Below, one piece after another: positions 33,125-44,273 of a DNA stretch of 64,000 nucleotides; within the stretch, counting starts at the first letter, position 1; each line of letters opens with the position of its first letter. The notes beneath the pieces were generated by a model. The model did no database searches and was not told where the DNA came from. It saw nothing but the letters and a program-made list of their open reading frames with translations. This stretch comes from Botrimarina colliarenosi (GTDB lineage: Bacteria; Planctomycetota; Planctomycetia; Pirellulales; Lacipirellulaceae): NCBI RefSeq assembly GCF_007859955.1, contig NZ_SJPR01000001.1:634388-698387 (forward strand), in the 5' to 3' direction. Made by a program: the position numbers and the translations under genes.

Positions 33125-34213
33125 TTAAAGGTACTCGTCCCAGCCGAGCCCCTCGAGCTCCTTGACGATCTTCCGGATGCTTTCTTCGTCGTGCTTGTTG
33201 GCGACGAGCGTGGCGTTGGGGGTGTGGACCACGATCAGGTCCTCGCAGCCGAGGGTCACGACGAGGTGGTCGGGCGTGCTGCGGACGATCGATCCGGTTG
33301 TTTTCAGGCCGAGGTGCTTGCCGACGATGGTGTTGCCCGCGTCGTCGACGCCGAGGCGGCGCGGCAGCGACTGCCAGCCGCCGAGGTCGTCCCACTCGAA
33401 GGGCGCCTCGATGACGGCGACGTTGGTCGCGTGCTCCATCACGGCGTAGTCGATTGAGACGCCGTCGATCGCAGCGAACTCCTTCTCGAAGACGGCGGGG
33501 CCGTCGGGAGTGTCCCAAGCGTCGACGATTTTCTCGAGGTGAGCGAGCGTCTCGGGCTGTCGCTCACGCAGCGCGTCGAGGATGGTCGAGGCCCGCCAGC
33601 AGAAGATGCCGCTGTTCCAGTAGTAGTCACCCGAGGCGAGGAACTCGGCGGCGGTCGCCGCGTCGGGCTTTTCGCGGAAGCGGGCGACCTGGAACGCCGG
33701 CGCGTCGCCGCAGGCGTCGGCGAGCGGCTTGTCGCGTTGGATGTAACCAAAAATCTCGGCCGGGTAGGTCGGCTTGATGCCGAAGGTGACGATCCGCGAG
33801 GGATCGGCGTTCACCAGCGCCTCGGCCTGCTTGACCGCGGTCTGAAAAACCTCCGGCGACGCGATCACGTGGTCGGCCGGCATGACGATCATCACGCCGT
33901 CAGGGTCTTTGCGGGCCTGGGTTACCAACAGCGCCGCCAACCCGATGCAGGGCGCGGTGTCGCGCTTGCACGGTTCGCCAACGATCGCCGCCGCGGCGAG
34001 TTCGGGAAGCTGCTTCGCCACTTCGGCGACGAGCCGCTGGTTGGTGACCACCATCCGCCGCTCGGGCGGGACGACGTCGCCCAGCCGCTGCGCCGTTTGG
34101 CGGATCATCGTTTCGTCTCCCACGAGCGAGAGCATCTGCTTGGGCGTGTCGCGGCGGCTCGCGGGCCAGAAGCGGGTGCCGGAGCCGCCGGCCATGATGA
34201 TCGCGTGGAGCAT
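33125..34213 (-). CDS. manC: Mannose-1-phosphate guanylyltransferase
   Basis: The enzyme makes GDP-mannose from GTP and mannose-1-phosphate for glycan synthesis. The 362-residue product starts at the ATG at 34213. It has the pyrophosphorylase signature IMAGGSGTRFWPASRRDTPK, VMPADHVI, the sugar-binding FREKPD, SGDYYWNSGIFCWR and a short left-handed beta-helix-like C-terminus (VGKHLGLKTTGSIVRS). There is no C-terminal isomerase domain, so it is the monofunctional form. Open frame upstream of 34213 runs through a GGATTGCGGATTGCGG repeat and is not coding. Confidence 0.93.
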   Translation of the reverse strand: MLHAIIMAGGSGTRFWPASRRDTPKQMLSLVGDETMIRQTAQRLGDVVPPERRMVVTNQRLVAEVAKQLPELAAAAIVGEPCKRDTAPCIGLAALLVTQARKDPDGVMIVMPADHVIASPEVFQTAVKQAEALVNADPSRIVTFGIKPTYPAEIFGYIQRDKPLADACGDAPAFQVARFREKPDAATAAEFLASGDYYWNSGIFCWRASTILDALRERQPETLAHLEKIVDAWDTPDGPAVFEKEFAAIDGVSIDYAVMEHATNVAVIEAPFEWDDLGGWQSLPRRLGVDDAGNTIVGKHLGLKTTGSIVRSTPDHLVVTLGCEDLIVVHTPNATLVANKHDEESIRKIVKELEGLGWDEYL

Positions 34214-34319
34214 GGGAGGGAGGATTGCGGAATTCGGATTGCGGATTGCGGAAGGAACGGCGGCCGTCACGTGCGTCACGAGGCGCGGTTGGGCGCGGCG
34301 TGTCGACCGGGCAAGCATC

Positions 34320-35399
34320 CTAGCCGCTCGAGCCTTCGCCGCCGACCGGCGCCCCTAAGGCCTCACGCAGCGATCGAACCGCCGCGGCGGGATCACTGGC
34401 CCCGGTCACTGCGGCGCCGACCGCGACCCGACGGAGCCCCGCCGCGACCACTTCTGAAATGTTTTCTGCCGTGATCCCGCCGATCGCGAAGGCCGGCAGC
34501 GTGATCTCTGCCGCTACCTGGCGGACAAAATCGATCCCGGGGAAGTCGGCGAACGACTTGGTGGTGGACGGGAACGTCGGCCCCACCCCTAGGTAGTCGG
34601 CGCCGGCGAGCCTCGCGGCGCGGGCTTGTTCGATGCGATGGGTCGAGACGCCAACCAGGCGGCCCGGCCCGACGACACTCCGTGCGTCGGCGACCGTAAG
34701 TTCGTCCTGGCCGATGTGGACGCCGTCCGCCCCGGCGGCGACGGCGATGTCGGCCCGGTCGTTGACAATCGAAACGACGCCGTGGCGTCGACAGACCGCC
34801 GCCATGATGCGCGCCCGCTCGACGAGCCGGCGGTCGTCGAGTCGCTTGTCCCGCAGTTGCAGCACCTGGACGCCCGCCGCGCACAGCGATTCGGTGAGCT
34901 GCTCGAACGCCTCGTCGGATGGCCCCGCCTCGATCAGGACGTAAAGCCTCGCGTCGCCGAGCCGATTGCGACCCCGCTCGGTCGTCCCAAGCCCCGCCGC
35001 GAGCGTGTAGGCGTCGTAACGGAGCCTTTCGAAGGCCGCTCCGAGGGCCGGGTCGATCGTCTTGCCGTACTCTTCCAGCGACCGCAGCGCTTCTTGTAGC
35101 CGGCCGAGGCTCGCGTTGCAGACATCCGCGGCGTCGGCTCGTTGTGATTCGCTTGCCGTCGTAATCGCCGTCCCGACATCGCCCGGCGTGTTGCGGCAAG
35201 CTAACCGATCCGCCATCGGCAGGGTGGCGCCCGCTGCCGCGATCCCGTGTCGCAACTCCTTGCCGAGTCGCGACAGGTGGGCGTCATCCAAGACGAACCG
35301 CGCGTAGTCCTCGACGACTCGAGCGCCTTCGCTCGCCCGATTGAGCGACGCATCCATCAGGCGGATGACGTGGGGGTCTGGGGGGCTTGTGTCGGGCAT
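34320..35399 (-). CDS. thiE: Thiamine-phosphate synthase with N-terminal ThiD2 domain
   Basis: The enzyme joins the thiazole and pyrimidine moieties in thiamine synthesis. The ATG at 35399 gives 359 residues. Residues 12-140 match the helical ThiD2-type domain (LMDASLNRASEGARVVEDYA, RNTPGDVGTAI). Residues 155-350 form the TMP synthase TIM barrel: VQVLQLRDKRLDDR, IVNDRADIAVAAGADGVHIG, VGVSTH, DYLGVGPTFPSTTKSFA and PAFAIGGI. This fusion is known in planctomycetes and some cyanobacteria and fits a two-step role. manC lies about 100 bases downstream on the same strand. Confidence 0.93.
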   Translation of the reverse strand: MPDTSPPDPHVIRLMDASLNRASEGARVVEDYARFVLDDAHLSRLGKELRHGIAAAGATLPMADRLACRNTPGDVGTAITTASESQRADAADVCNASLGRLQEALRSLEEYGKTIDPALGAAFERLRYDAYTLAAGLGTTERGRNRLGDARLYVLIEAGPSDEAFEQLTESLCAAGVQVLQLRDKRLDDRRLVERARIMAAVCRRHGVVSIVNDRADIAVAAGADGVHIGQDELTVADARSVVGPGRLVGVSTHRIEQARAARLAGADYLGVGPTFPSTTKSFADFPGIDFVRQVAAEITLPAFAIGGITAENISEVVAAGLRRVAVGAAVTGASDPAAAVRSLREALGAPVGGEGSSG

Positions 35400-35839
35400 G
35401 GAGTTCGCGCCGAGACGCTGAGACGCGGTGGAAAGGTGGAGGGCACGATGACTCGCCAACCTCGTGGAAGAAAGAAGTCTCACGCAAAGACGCCAAGGCG
35501 CGAAGGAAGCGCGGCTCAGTCGATACGGATTCTCGTTTCTTTGCGTCCCCCGCGTCGCTGTGCGGGATCATCCCCTCGCCTGCCAGAATGGCGGGTGGTC
35601 GTTCGCTTTTCTGAGGGCAACCCGACTCGGAAGGATTTTTTTTTCGGCAGGCCGACGGCGGCGCCAGCGGTGGGAAGTTTTTGACGTAAATCACGTTGCT
35701 GGCACGGTTTGTCTTGTTGGCGATCGGGGGGACCGATACACTCCGCGCCGTCGTCAGGACGGGCGTCGCCGGCTTATTCGTTGCGTTGCGCCCCGCGATT
35801 TGCGTGTTTGAATCCCCGTCGCCGGCTTCCCTGAGCCGT
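35400..35839. other. 440-bp intergenic region with dispersed repeat
   Basis: This gap separates the divergent thiE and TPR-like genes. Around 35474-35546 it holds a CACGCAAAGACGCC...TTTCTTTGCGTC inverted element of the kind scattered through planctomycete genomes. A T-rich run follows at 35635-35645. The frame in 35696-35839 is open and joined to the downstream gene, but does not look coding. Promoters for both genes should lie here and could not be fixed. Confidence 0.45.
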
Positions 35840-36541
35840 GTGACCCCGCAAAAGGTCGGTTTTTTGCCCCGTCGCAAGCCCCGCCGCCACCTCCACTGGG
35901 CCGCCTACCTGTGGCCCGGGTTGCCGCATCTGTGGGTGCGTGGGTCGCTGGCTGGGCTGACGCTGGCGCTGGCCTTTTCGGTGTTATTGAACGTTCTGGT
36001 TCTCGCGACGCTCGTCTGGCCCGCGTGGCTTGAATCACGGCTTAAGTTTGCATGTGCGGCGACGGCTGTCGTGCTGTGGTTCGCCGCGTTGTGGGAGACG
36101 CGTGGCGAGCTGCGTCGGCTCGCCGCCGAGCGGGACGCCGCCGACAGCGACGAGCCCGCCGTTCCGCTCCCGTCCGAAATTACTGTTAACGACCAACTCC
36201 TCACCGAGGCGCAAACCAACTACCTGCGGGGCGACTGGCTCGCGGCGGAGCGGCTGCTCCGGCAAGCGATTCGCCGCGACCGCGACGATTTCGAGGCCCG
36301 TTTCTGGCTGGTGAGCGTCCTGCGAAGCGCCGGACGGCTCCGCCATGCTGAGCGGCTGCTGCGGCGGGTCGAGCGGCTCGACGCGGCCGCGGCCTGGCGC
36401 CACGAGATCGCCGACGAACGCCGCCGGCTCACCGCCGCCGCCCCGACCCAGCCTCAGCAAATCGACGACGAACCAACGATCCTGCCGATCGCCACCGCCC
36501 GTGAGGACGGGGGCCGGCAGTCAAGACGCCACGCGGCCTGA
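35840..36541 (+). CDS. Membrane protein with TPR-like C-terminal region
   Basis: The GTG at 35840 gives 233 residues; the frame is open to a TTG at 35696. After a basic N-terminus (RRKPRRHLHW) come two or three membrane segments (LAGLTLALAFSVLLNVLVLA, ACAATAVVLWFAALWE) and a cytoplasmic part. That part holds two TPR-like helical pairs (EAQTNYLRGDWLAAERLLRQ, AEARFWLVSVLRSAGRLRHAE-like). A disordered Pro/Gln tail follows. The function is unknown. The gene reads toward clpC with a possible clpC promoter just after its stop. Confidence 0.6.
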   Translation: MTPQKVGFLPRRKPRRHLHWAAYLWPGLPHLWVRGSLAGLTLALAFSVLLNVLVLATLVWPAWLESRLKFACAATAVVLWFAALWETRGELRRLAAERDAADSDEPAVPLPSEITVNDQLLTEAQTNYLRGDWLAAERLLRQAIRRDRDDFEARFWLVSVLRSAGRLRHAERLLRRVERLDAAAAWRHEIADERRRLTAAAPTQPQQIDDEPTILPIATAREDGGRQSRRHAA

Positions 36542-36553
36542 GAAAACGACGCC

Positions 36554-36583
36554 TTGGAGTGTTTCCGACCAAAGGCCTACAAT
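36554..36583 (+). promoter_or_regulatory. Candidate sigma70-type promoter of clpC
   Basis: TTGGAG (36554-36559) and TACAAT (36578-36583) are 18 bases apart and lie 124 bases upstream of the clpC ATG. The -10 is one base from consensus. I saw no CtsR-type operator or CIRCE element. Confidence 0.5.
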
Positions 36584-36706
36584 CAGGCGTACCACAGACA
36601 GCACCCTACGAAACGACCCGCAGCGATCCCGGCACGGACATCAGCCCGCCGAGCTAACCGATCAATCCAGTGAGCCGCCGGGCTCGCTTCCGCAACGGAG
36701 CAGACC

Positions 36707-39277
<2,571 letters not shown>

Positions 39278-39309
39278 GAGCCGCTGGCTCTCAGAAGCGA
39301 AAACCATCG

Positions 39310-39341
39310 AGGCGGGCCGCGGCGACGCGGCCCGCCTTTTT
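39310..39341 (+). terminator. Intrinsic terminator of clpC
   Basis: A ten-base stem (GGCGGGCCGC with GCGGCCCGCC) with a GGCGAC loop is followed by five T residues. It lies 33 bases after the clpC stop. Confidence 0.9.
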
Positions 39342-39361
39342 CTGTGATGTGGCTTTCGCGG

Positions 39362-41635
39362 CTACGGCTTCTCAGCCAGCAGCGTTTGGATCGCCGCTTC
39401 GAGGTCGCCCTTATAGATCGCCGCCACTCGCATCTTCCCCTGGCGGTCGATTAAGAAGCACGTCGGCCAGTTGCGGACTGCGAACGCCTTCTCAGTTTGT
39501 TCGTCCTTGTCTACGGCGATCGGCCAGTTGAGTCGGTTGGACTCGACATACTCCTCGGCTTTGTCGGCGTCCTTCGTCGAGTGGACGCCGATGACCACCA
39601 AGCCACGATCCGCGTACTCGTCGTGCAATCGACGTATCTCGGGCAACAATTGAATGCAGGGGCCACACCACGTCCCCCAAAAATCGACGAGCACGACTTT
39701 GCCACGGAAATCTTCGAGCGCATCTGCTTCGCCGGAGTTGAGCCACTGGGTGGCGGCAATCTCGGGCGCGGGTTTCCCTTCAAGGGAGTCGAGTTCGTCA
39801 CGCTCGCCCACGTCGTAATTCCTCCAGAAACCGTCGGCGCCAGAGTGGGCCCGGGAGACCGGCGCCGACTCAAGTTGGAATGGTCTTCGCTGCGCCGAAC
39901 GCAGGGTCTTCGACAGCTTGGGCAGTCGCTGGAGAGCGTCGTCGGTAATGTCCGGCGAGGCGATCGTCAGTCGCTCTAGCGCCGGGGCGCTCGCCAACGG
40001 CTTCAGCCCGTCATCGGTGGCGAGGCACGATAGGTTGAGAGCGCGTAGACGCGGCAACTGTGCGAGCACCTCGATGCTCTCGTCTGTTGTCACTGTGCTC
40101 GTTAGCTCGACGTACTCCAGCGCATTCAGATCGCGTAGATGAGAAACGTCCTCGTCGGTGAGGGGGCGGCTGGCGGATGACTGGAAGCCCGACTCGATCC
40201 GCAATTGCTTCAGCTTCGTGAACTCGGAGAACTCCGCGAAGTCCTCCGGCGACAGAGCCGGGCAGAAGCAAAGCCACAGTTCTTCTTCGAGCGAACAGAG
40301 GCCGTCGATTCCCTTCCAGGTGGGTTCGCCATCAACACGGGCGTCGATGTTCATCAGACCCACTCGCTTCAAGACGGGCATTGTGGCGAGCGTGTCGACG
40401 CAGCGCGTCGTCAATTTTCCTCCGGTGAGTTGAATCCGCTCCAGCGCTTTTAACCCGGCAAGCTTCTCGAAACCCTCATCGCTGACAGCCGTGTACTGAA
40501 GCCTCAAGTCTTTCAAGCCAGGCATCGCAGCAAGGACCGGCATCGAAGCGTCGGTGATCCCTTGGTCTTTCAAACCGATGGATTCAAGGTGTAGTAAGGC
40601 GCCGAGGGATTGGACACCCGCATCCGTGAGGGCAATGTCTCCTGATAATTGCCGCAATTCTTTAAGTTGAGACATGCTCTTCGCGGATTCGTCTCCTACC
40701 TCGATTCCATAGCAGCGCAGGTTCTCAAGTGCCTTGAAGTTGGCGACGTGACGTACCCCTTTGGCCGTTACCTTGGTGTGGTCGATCACTAGGCGCCGCA
40801 TGGCGGGAAGTCCTTCGCTCAGCCGGCGCAGTCCATCGTCGGTGATCTCGGAGCCGCTTAGATCGAGGTGTTCTAGGCTTGCCTGAGTCAGCAAGGCTTC
40901 AACGACGGCATCCGTGATCGCAGGGCACGGTTCCTCGCCACGGAACTCGGGGTTGCCCGCCAGGACGCTGAGCGCCTTCAAGCCCACTCGCTCGCACAAC
41001 GCCCCTACCCCCATGTCGGTGATCGCGGTCTGGCCGAGGTACACCGCCTTCAGTGACTTGCTCTTAGCCAGAGCGATTAGCCCTTTGTCTGTCACCTGCG
41101 TCGCGTACAGCAAGACCGATTCGAGTTGGGGCAGGGAGGCGAGGTTGGCCATGCCCTCGTCGCCGATCGCAGTGTTTGCGACTTGGAGATACTGCAACGC
41201 GGTGAGTTGGCGCAGCGACGCCAAGCCCTTGGAAGTGACCTTCGCTCCGCCTATCTCCAACCCTCGCAAGCCCGTAAGCCGCGACAGCCGGCGAACGTCG
41301 TCATCGTTCAAAGGGAGCCCGTAGGCGTTCAACACCGCGATGGCGTCGGCGGGAAGCCGATCGACCCACGCAAGGTCGGCGGCGCCGGCTTGCGACAGCT
41401 TCAACCGGACGACATGCCCCTCCGGGACCTCCACCTCGCCAGCGGCTGGCACCGGCGCCGACCATCCCTTGTACAACGCGCCGCCGTAGAGGTCGTAGCC
41501 GAACCCGCCTTCAGGCGCCGGTTGGGTCTCCACTTGTCCGACAGTTGACTCCGGGAAGGACAACGTCACCGCGCCGGTGGACGCCGGCGCCATCCACAGC
41601 GTGCCCGCCATCACGAGGACCATGAGCCTTGCCAT
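39362..41635 (-). CDS. Exported leucine-rich-repeat protein with C-terminal thioredoxin domain
   Basis: The product has 757 residues and a signal peptide at 1-22 (VLVMAGTLWMAPASTGA). Residues 95-590 hold about 20 leucine-rich repeats of the SLEHLDLSGSEITDDGLRRL type, a pattern common in planctomycetes. Residues 625-757 are a TlpA-like thioredoxin fold with WGTWCGPC and the cis-Pro segment AVRNWPTCFLIDRQGKM. The protein should work outside the cytoplasmic membrane, with the repeats as a binding surface and the thioredoxin domain reducing or oxidising thiols of a bound partner. The fusion is unusual. It is convergent with clpC. Confidence 0.85.
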   Translation of the reverse strand: MARLMVLVMAGTLWMAPASTGAVTLSFPESTVGQVETQPAPEGGFGYDLYGGALYKGWSAPVPAAGEVEVPEGHVVRLKLSQAGAADLAWVDRLPADAIAVLNAYGLPLNDDDVRRLSRLTGLRGLEIGGAKVTSKGLASLRQLTALQYLQVANTAIGDEGMANLASLPQLESVLLYATQVTDKGLIALAKSKSLKAVYLGQTAITDMGVGALCERVGLKALSVLAGNPEFRGEEPCPAITDAVVEALLTQASLEHLDLSGSEITDDGLRRLSEGLPAMRRLVIDHTKVTAKGVRHVANFKALENLRCYGIEVGDESAKSMSQLKELRQLSGDIALTDAGVQSLGALLHLESIGLKDQGITDASMPVLAAMPGLKDLRLQYTAVSDEGFEKLAGLKALERIQLTGGKLTTRCVDTLATMPVLKRVGLMNIDARVDGEPTWKGIDGLCSLEEELWLCFCPALSPEDFAEFSEFTKLKQLRIESGFQSSASRPLTDEDVSHLRDLNALEYVELTSTVTTDESIEVLAQLPRLRALNLSCLATDDGLKPLASAPALERLTIASPDITDDALQRLPKLSKTLRSAQRRPFQLESAPVSRAHSGADGFWRNYDVGERDELDSLEGKPAPEIAATQWLNSGEADALEDFRGKVVLVDFWGTWCGPCIQLLPEIRRLHDEYADRGLVVIGVHSTKDADKAEEYVESNRLNWPIAVDKDEQTEKAFAVRNWPTCFLIDRQGKMRVAAIYKGDLEAAIQTLLAEKP

Positions 41636-41847
41636 CGCCGTTCCCCAGTTCCGGTTCTTGTCGCCGCGGTCACCAGCGGCTTGCCGACGCCAGAATACCC
41701 GGGCGGTGCCGATTCACGAAAAAGAAAAGCAGAGGTTGAGGACTCATCGGGGCTGGTTGCGCCGACGCGGCCCACCTTTTTTTGTTCCGCATCGTGAGGA
41801 CGTGGGGTTAGAATCGCCGCGCCTCGATCCGATAGGACGCCCCCAGC

Positions 41848-42420
41848 GTGGATTACGACGACCCGCCCAGCGACGCACCGCCCAAGCTTCGGCGTCAACG
41901 ACGGTCGTGGTGGGAGTGGAATCTCATCACGCTCGCTGCCTCGCTGTTCGTGCTGCTGTGGCTGCGAGAGTTGATTTCTATCTCGCCGTCCCGACTGTGG
42001 GAATTGCTAGCGACGATCTTCTTCATTTGGTGGCTGGCGCCGGCGGTGGTGCTGCATGGCTGGCCGTGGCCGCTGGCCTATTTCATGGAGTTTCGCGTCG
42101 AGGACGGGCTCCCTAACCGGGTCACGAGGAGGTTTCGCGCATCTCGTGCGTGTCGCTTGATGGCGTGTGTGATGCTTGTTGGCGCGGTAGTTAATGGTGG
42201 CTACGTGCTTTGGGCGCTCGCGGAGAGCGGCATGTTCCGTCGCGGATTTTCCCAGAGTCTTTCCTCGCCTCGTTTCTATTCCTTCATGGCGTCCTCGCTC
42301 TGGAGCGTTGTCCAATCGATCGGCTTCGCGGTAGGACTGGGGACCCTGGCGGCGATCGTGGACTCGATGGAACGACAGGCAGTCGAACGCGGCAGGCCGC
42401 CCCAAGACCAGAAGCCATAG
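41848..42420 (+). CDS. Four-helix membrane protein, unknown function
   Basis: The GTG at 41848 gives 190 residues. A Pro/Asp-rich N-terminus and a basic stretch precede about four or five membrane segments (LITLAASLFVLLWL, LWELLATIFFIWWLAPAVVL, LMACVMLVGAVVNGGYVLWA and SIGFAVGLGTLAAIV). I did not recognise the family. It is the first gene before the mlaE-mlaF-mlaD cluster on the same strand, with a 121-base gap, so a shared envelope role is possible but not shown. Confidence 0.6.
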   Translation: MDYDDPPSDAPPKLRRQRRSWWEWNLITLAASLFVLLWLRELISISPSRLWELLATIFFIWWLAPAVVLHGWPWPLAYFMEFRVEDGLPNRVTRRFRASRACRLMACVMLVGAVVNGGYVLWALAESGMFRRGFSQSLSSPRFYSFMASSLWSVVQSIGFAVGLGTLAAIVDSMERQAVERGRPPQDQKP

Positions 42421-42541
42421 ATCGCCGTGCTAGCGGCCCGCAAGGTTTGCTCAAGCGGCGCAACCGTTAGAGTCGATTGGTTCTGATGGCGGTGCGCCCT
42501 GCGCCGCCGGTCGGTTCTCTTCGATCCACGCCGGTGCTGTC

Positions 42542-43390
42542 ATGGCTTCGCCTAACTCCGCTACGCATTCGGGCCTTGGCCTCACTAACGGCGTCGCTTG
42601 GGTCGGCGGCGCCGTGATCGACGCGACGGCTTCTTTCGGCGCGATGTCGATCTTCTTCGTCCAAACGCTTTCGTGGCTGGTCCGGCGCTGGCCGAGCCGC
42701 CCGCTCTTGGTGGCGAGTCTCTACCAGATTGGGGTCCGCAGCGTCCCGGTGATCTGCCTGACGGGCGGCTTCATCGGCATGGTGCTCGCGGTGCAGTCGT
42801 ACTACCAGTTCCGGACGTTCGGCATGGAGTCACGCCTCGGCGTGATGATCAACCTGTCGATGTACCGCGAGCTGGGGCCGGTGCTGGCCGCGACGATGCT
42901 CGCCGGCCGGGTAGGCAGCGCCATCGCCGCGGAGCTTGGCACCATGAAGGTGACCGAACAGATCGACGCGCTGGCGTCGATGGGCGCCAGCCCGATCCAG
43001 CACCTCGTGGCGCCGCGGTTCTTGGCCTGCCTGACGATGATCCCGCTGCTGACGATCGCGGCGGTGGCGATGGGCGTCCTCGGCGGCGCCTTCTACTGCA
43101 TCTATGTTTTCGGGGTCGACCCATACTTCTACCTACAGAACGCCCAGCAAGGGACCAGCTCTTGGGACATTGTCTACGGCGTCATCAAGAGCTTCTTCTT
43201 CGGCGGGGCGATCGCGATCATTAGCTGCTACCGCGGCTTCCATTCGAGCGCCGGCGCCGAAGGGGTCGGGCGGGCGGCGACGATCTCGTTCGTTCAGTCG
43301 TTCGTAACGATCCTCGTGCTCGACCTGTTCTTGAGCATCGGCCTCGACCGGCTCCATGACGCGCTGTGGGGACAGGGGGCCGTGGTATGA
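42542..43390 (+). CDS. mlaE: MlaE-family ABC transporter permease
   Basis: This is the permease of a phospholipid transport system that links the inner and outer membranes. The 282-residue product has the amphipathic N-terminal helix and five or six membrane segments. The family motifs are LTGGFIGMVLAVQSYYQF, MYRELGPVLAATMLAGRVGS, AELGTMKVTEQIDALASMG and APRFLACLTMIPLLT. The stop overlaps the mlaF start (ATGA at 43387-43390), so the two are translationally coupled. mlaD follows. Confidence 0.92.
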   Translation: MASPNSATHSGLGLTNGVAWVGGAVIDATASFGAMSIFFVQTLSWLVRRWPSRPLLVASLYQIGVRSVPVICLTGGFIGMVLAVQSYYQFRTFGMESRLGVMINLSMYRELGPVLAATMLAGRVGSAIAAELGTMKVTEQIDALASMGASPIQHLVAPRFLACLTMIPLLTIAAVAMGVLGGAFYCIYVFGVDPYFYLQNAQQGTSSWDIVYGVIKSFFFGGAIAIISCYRGFHSSAGAEGVGRAATISFVQSFVTILVLDLFLSIGLDRLHDALWGQGAVV

Positions 43391-44220
43391 ACGCTCCCGC
43401 TCCCGCCAAGGACGCCAAGAAGGCGCTGGTCGCTATCGAGCGGCTGAGCGTCCGCTTCGGGACGCAAACCGTCCTGCGGGACCTGTCGCTCTCGGTGCCG
43501 CGCGGCCAGACGCTGGCGATCATCGGCGAGAGCGGCTGCGGCAAGACGGTGCTGCTGAAGTCGCTGATCGGATTGATTCAGCCGACCAGCGGCCGGGTGC
43601 TGTTCGACGGCGAGCCACTTGGCGGGATGAGCGACCGCCAGCTCACCGCGGCGCGGACACGTTACGGCTTCGTCTTCCAACAGGCGGCGCTCTTCGACTC
43701 GTCGACCATCGAAGAAAACGTGACGTTCCCGGTGCTCGAGCACCGGCGGGCGAAACCCGCGGAGGCGCGGCGGATGGCGGTCGATCGGCTCCGGCAGGTC
43801 GGGCTGCCCGAGTCGGTCCTCACCAAAAAACCGGCTGAATTGTCGGGCGGCATGCGGAAACGGGTGGGCCTCGCCCGGGCGCTGATGATGGACCCCGACG
43901 TGTTGCTCTACGACGAGCCGACGACCGGTCTCGACCCGATCATGAGCGACGTCGTCAACGAGCTCATCCTGCGCACCACCGAGCTGGGGGGCGACGACAA
44001 CCCCGTGACGAGCATCGTCGTGACCCACGACATGCACAGCGCCGTCAAGGTGGCCGACCGCATCGTCATGCTCTATCCGGTCGCTCGCTTAAAGCCTGAC
44101 GAACCGCAGATCGTCTACGACGGTCCGGCGAACAAGATCGAAAAATCGAGCGACCCCCGCGTCACGCAGTTCGTGCACGGCGAGGCGCGCGACCGGCTCG
44201 AAGAACTCCAGATCGCCTGA
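43387..44220 (+). CDS. mlaF: MlaF-family ABC transporter ATP-binding protein
   Basis: This is the ATPase that drives the MlaE permease. The 277-residue product starts at the ATG overlapping the mlaE stop. It has Walker A GESGCGKTVLL, the signature LSGGMRKRVGLARAL, Walker B VLLYDEPTTGLDP and the switch histidine in VVTHDMHSA. LSGGMRKR is the form typical of MlaF rather than generic importers. The C-terminal stretch (QFVHGEARDRLEELQI) resembles the MlaF tail that contacts its partners. Confidence 0.93.
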   Translation: MNAPAPAKDAKKALVAIERLSVRFGTQTVLRDLSLSVPRGQTLAIIGESGCGKTVLLKSLIGLIQPTSGRVLFDGEPLGGMSDRQLTAARTRYGFVFQQAALFDSSTIEENVTFPVLEHRRAKPAEARRMAVDRLRQVGLPESVLTKKPAELSGGMRKRVGLARALMMDPDVLLYDEPTTGLDPIMSDVVNELILRTTELGGDDNPVTSIVVTHDMHSAVKVADRIVMLYPVARLKPDEPQIVYDGPANKIEKSSDPRVTQFVHGEARDRLEELQIA

Positions 44221-44273
44221 AAACCGACCAGGCGGCGTTCACTCCGCCTTCCTTCCCCCATCGAATCAGAGCT

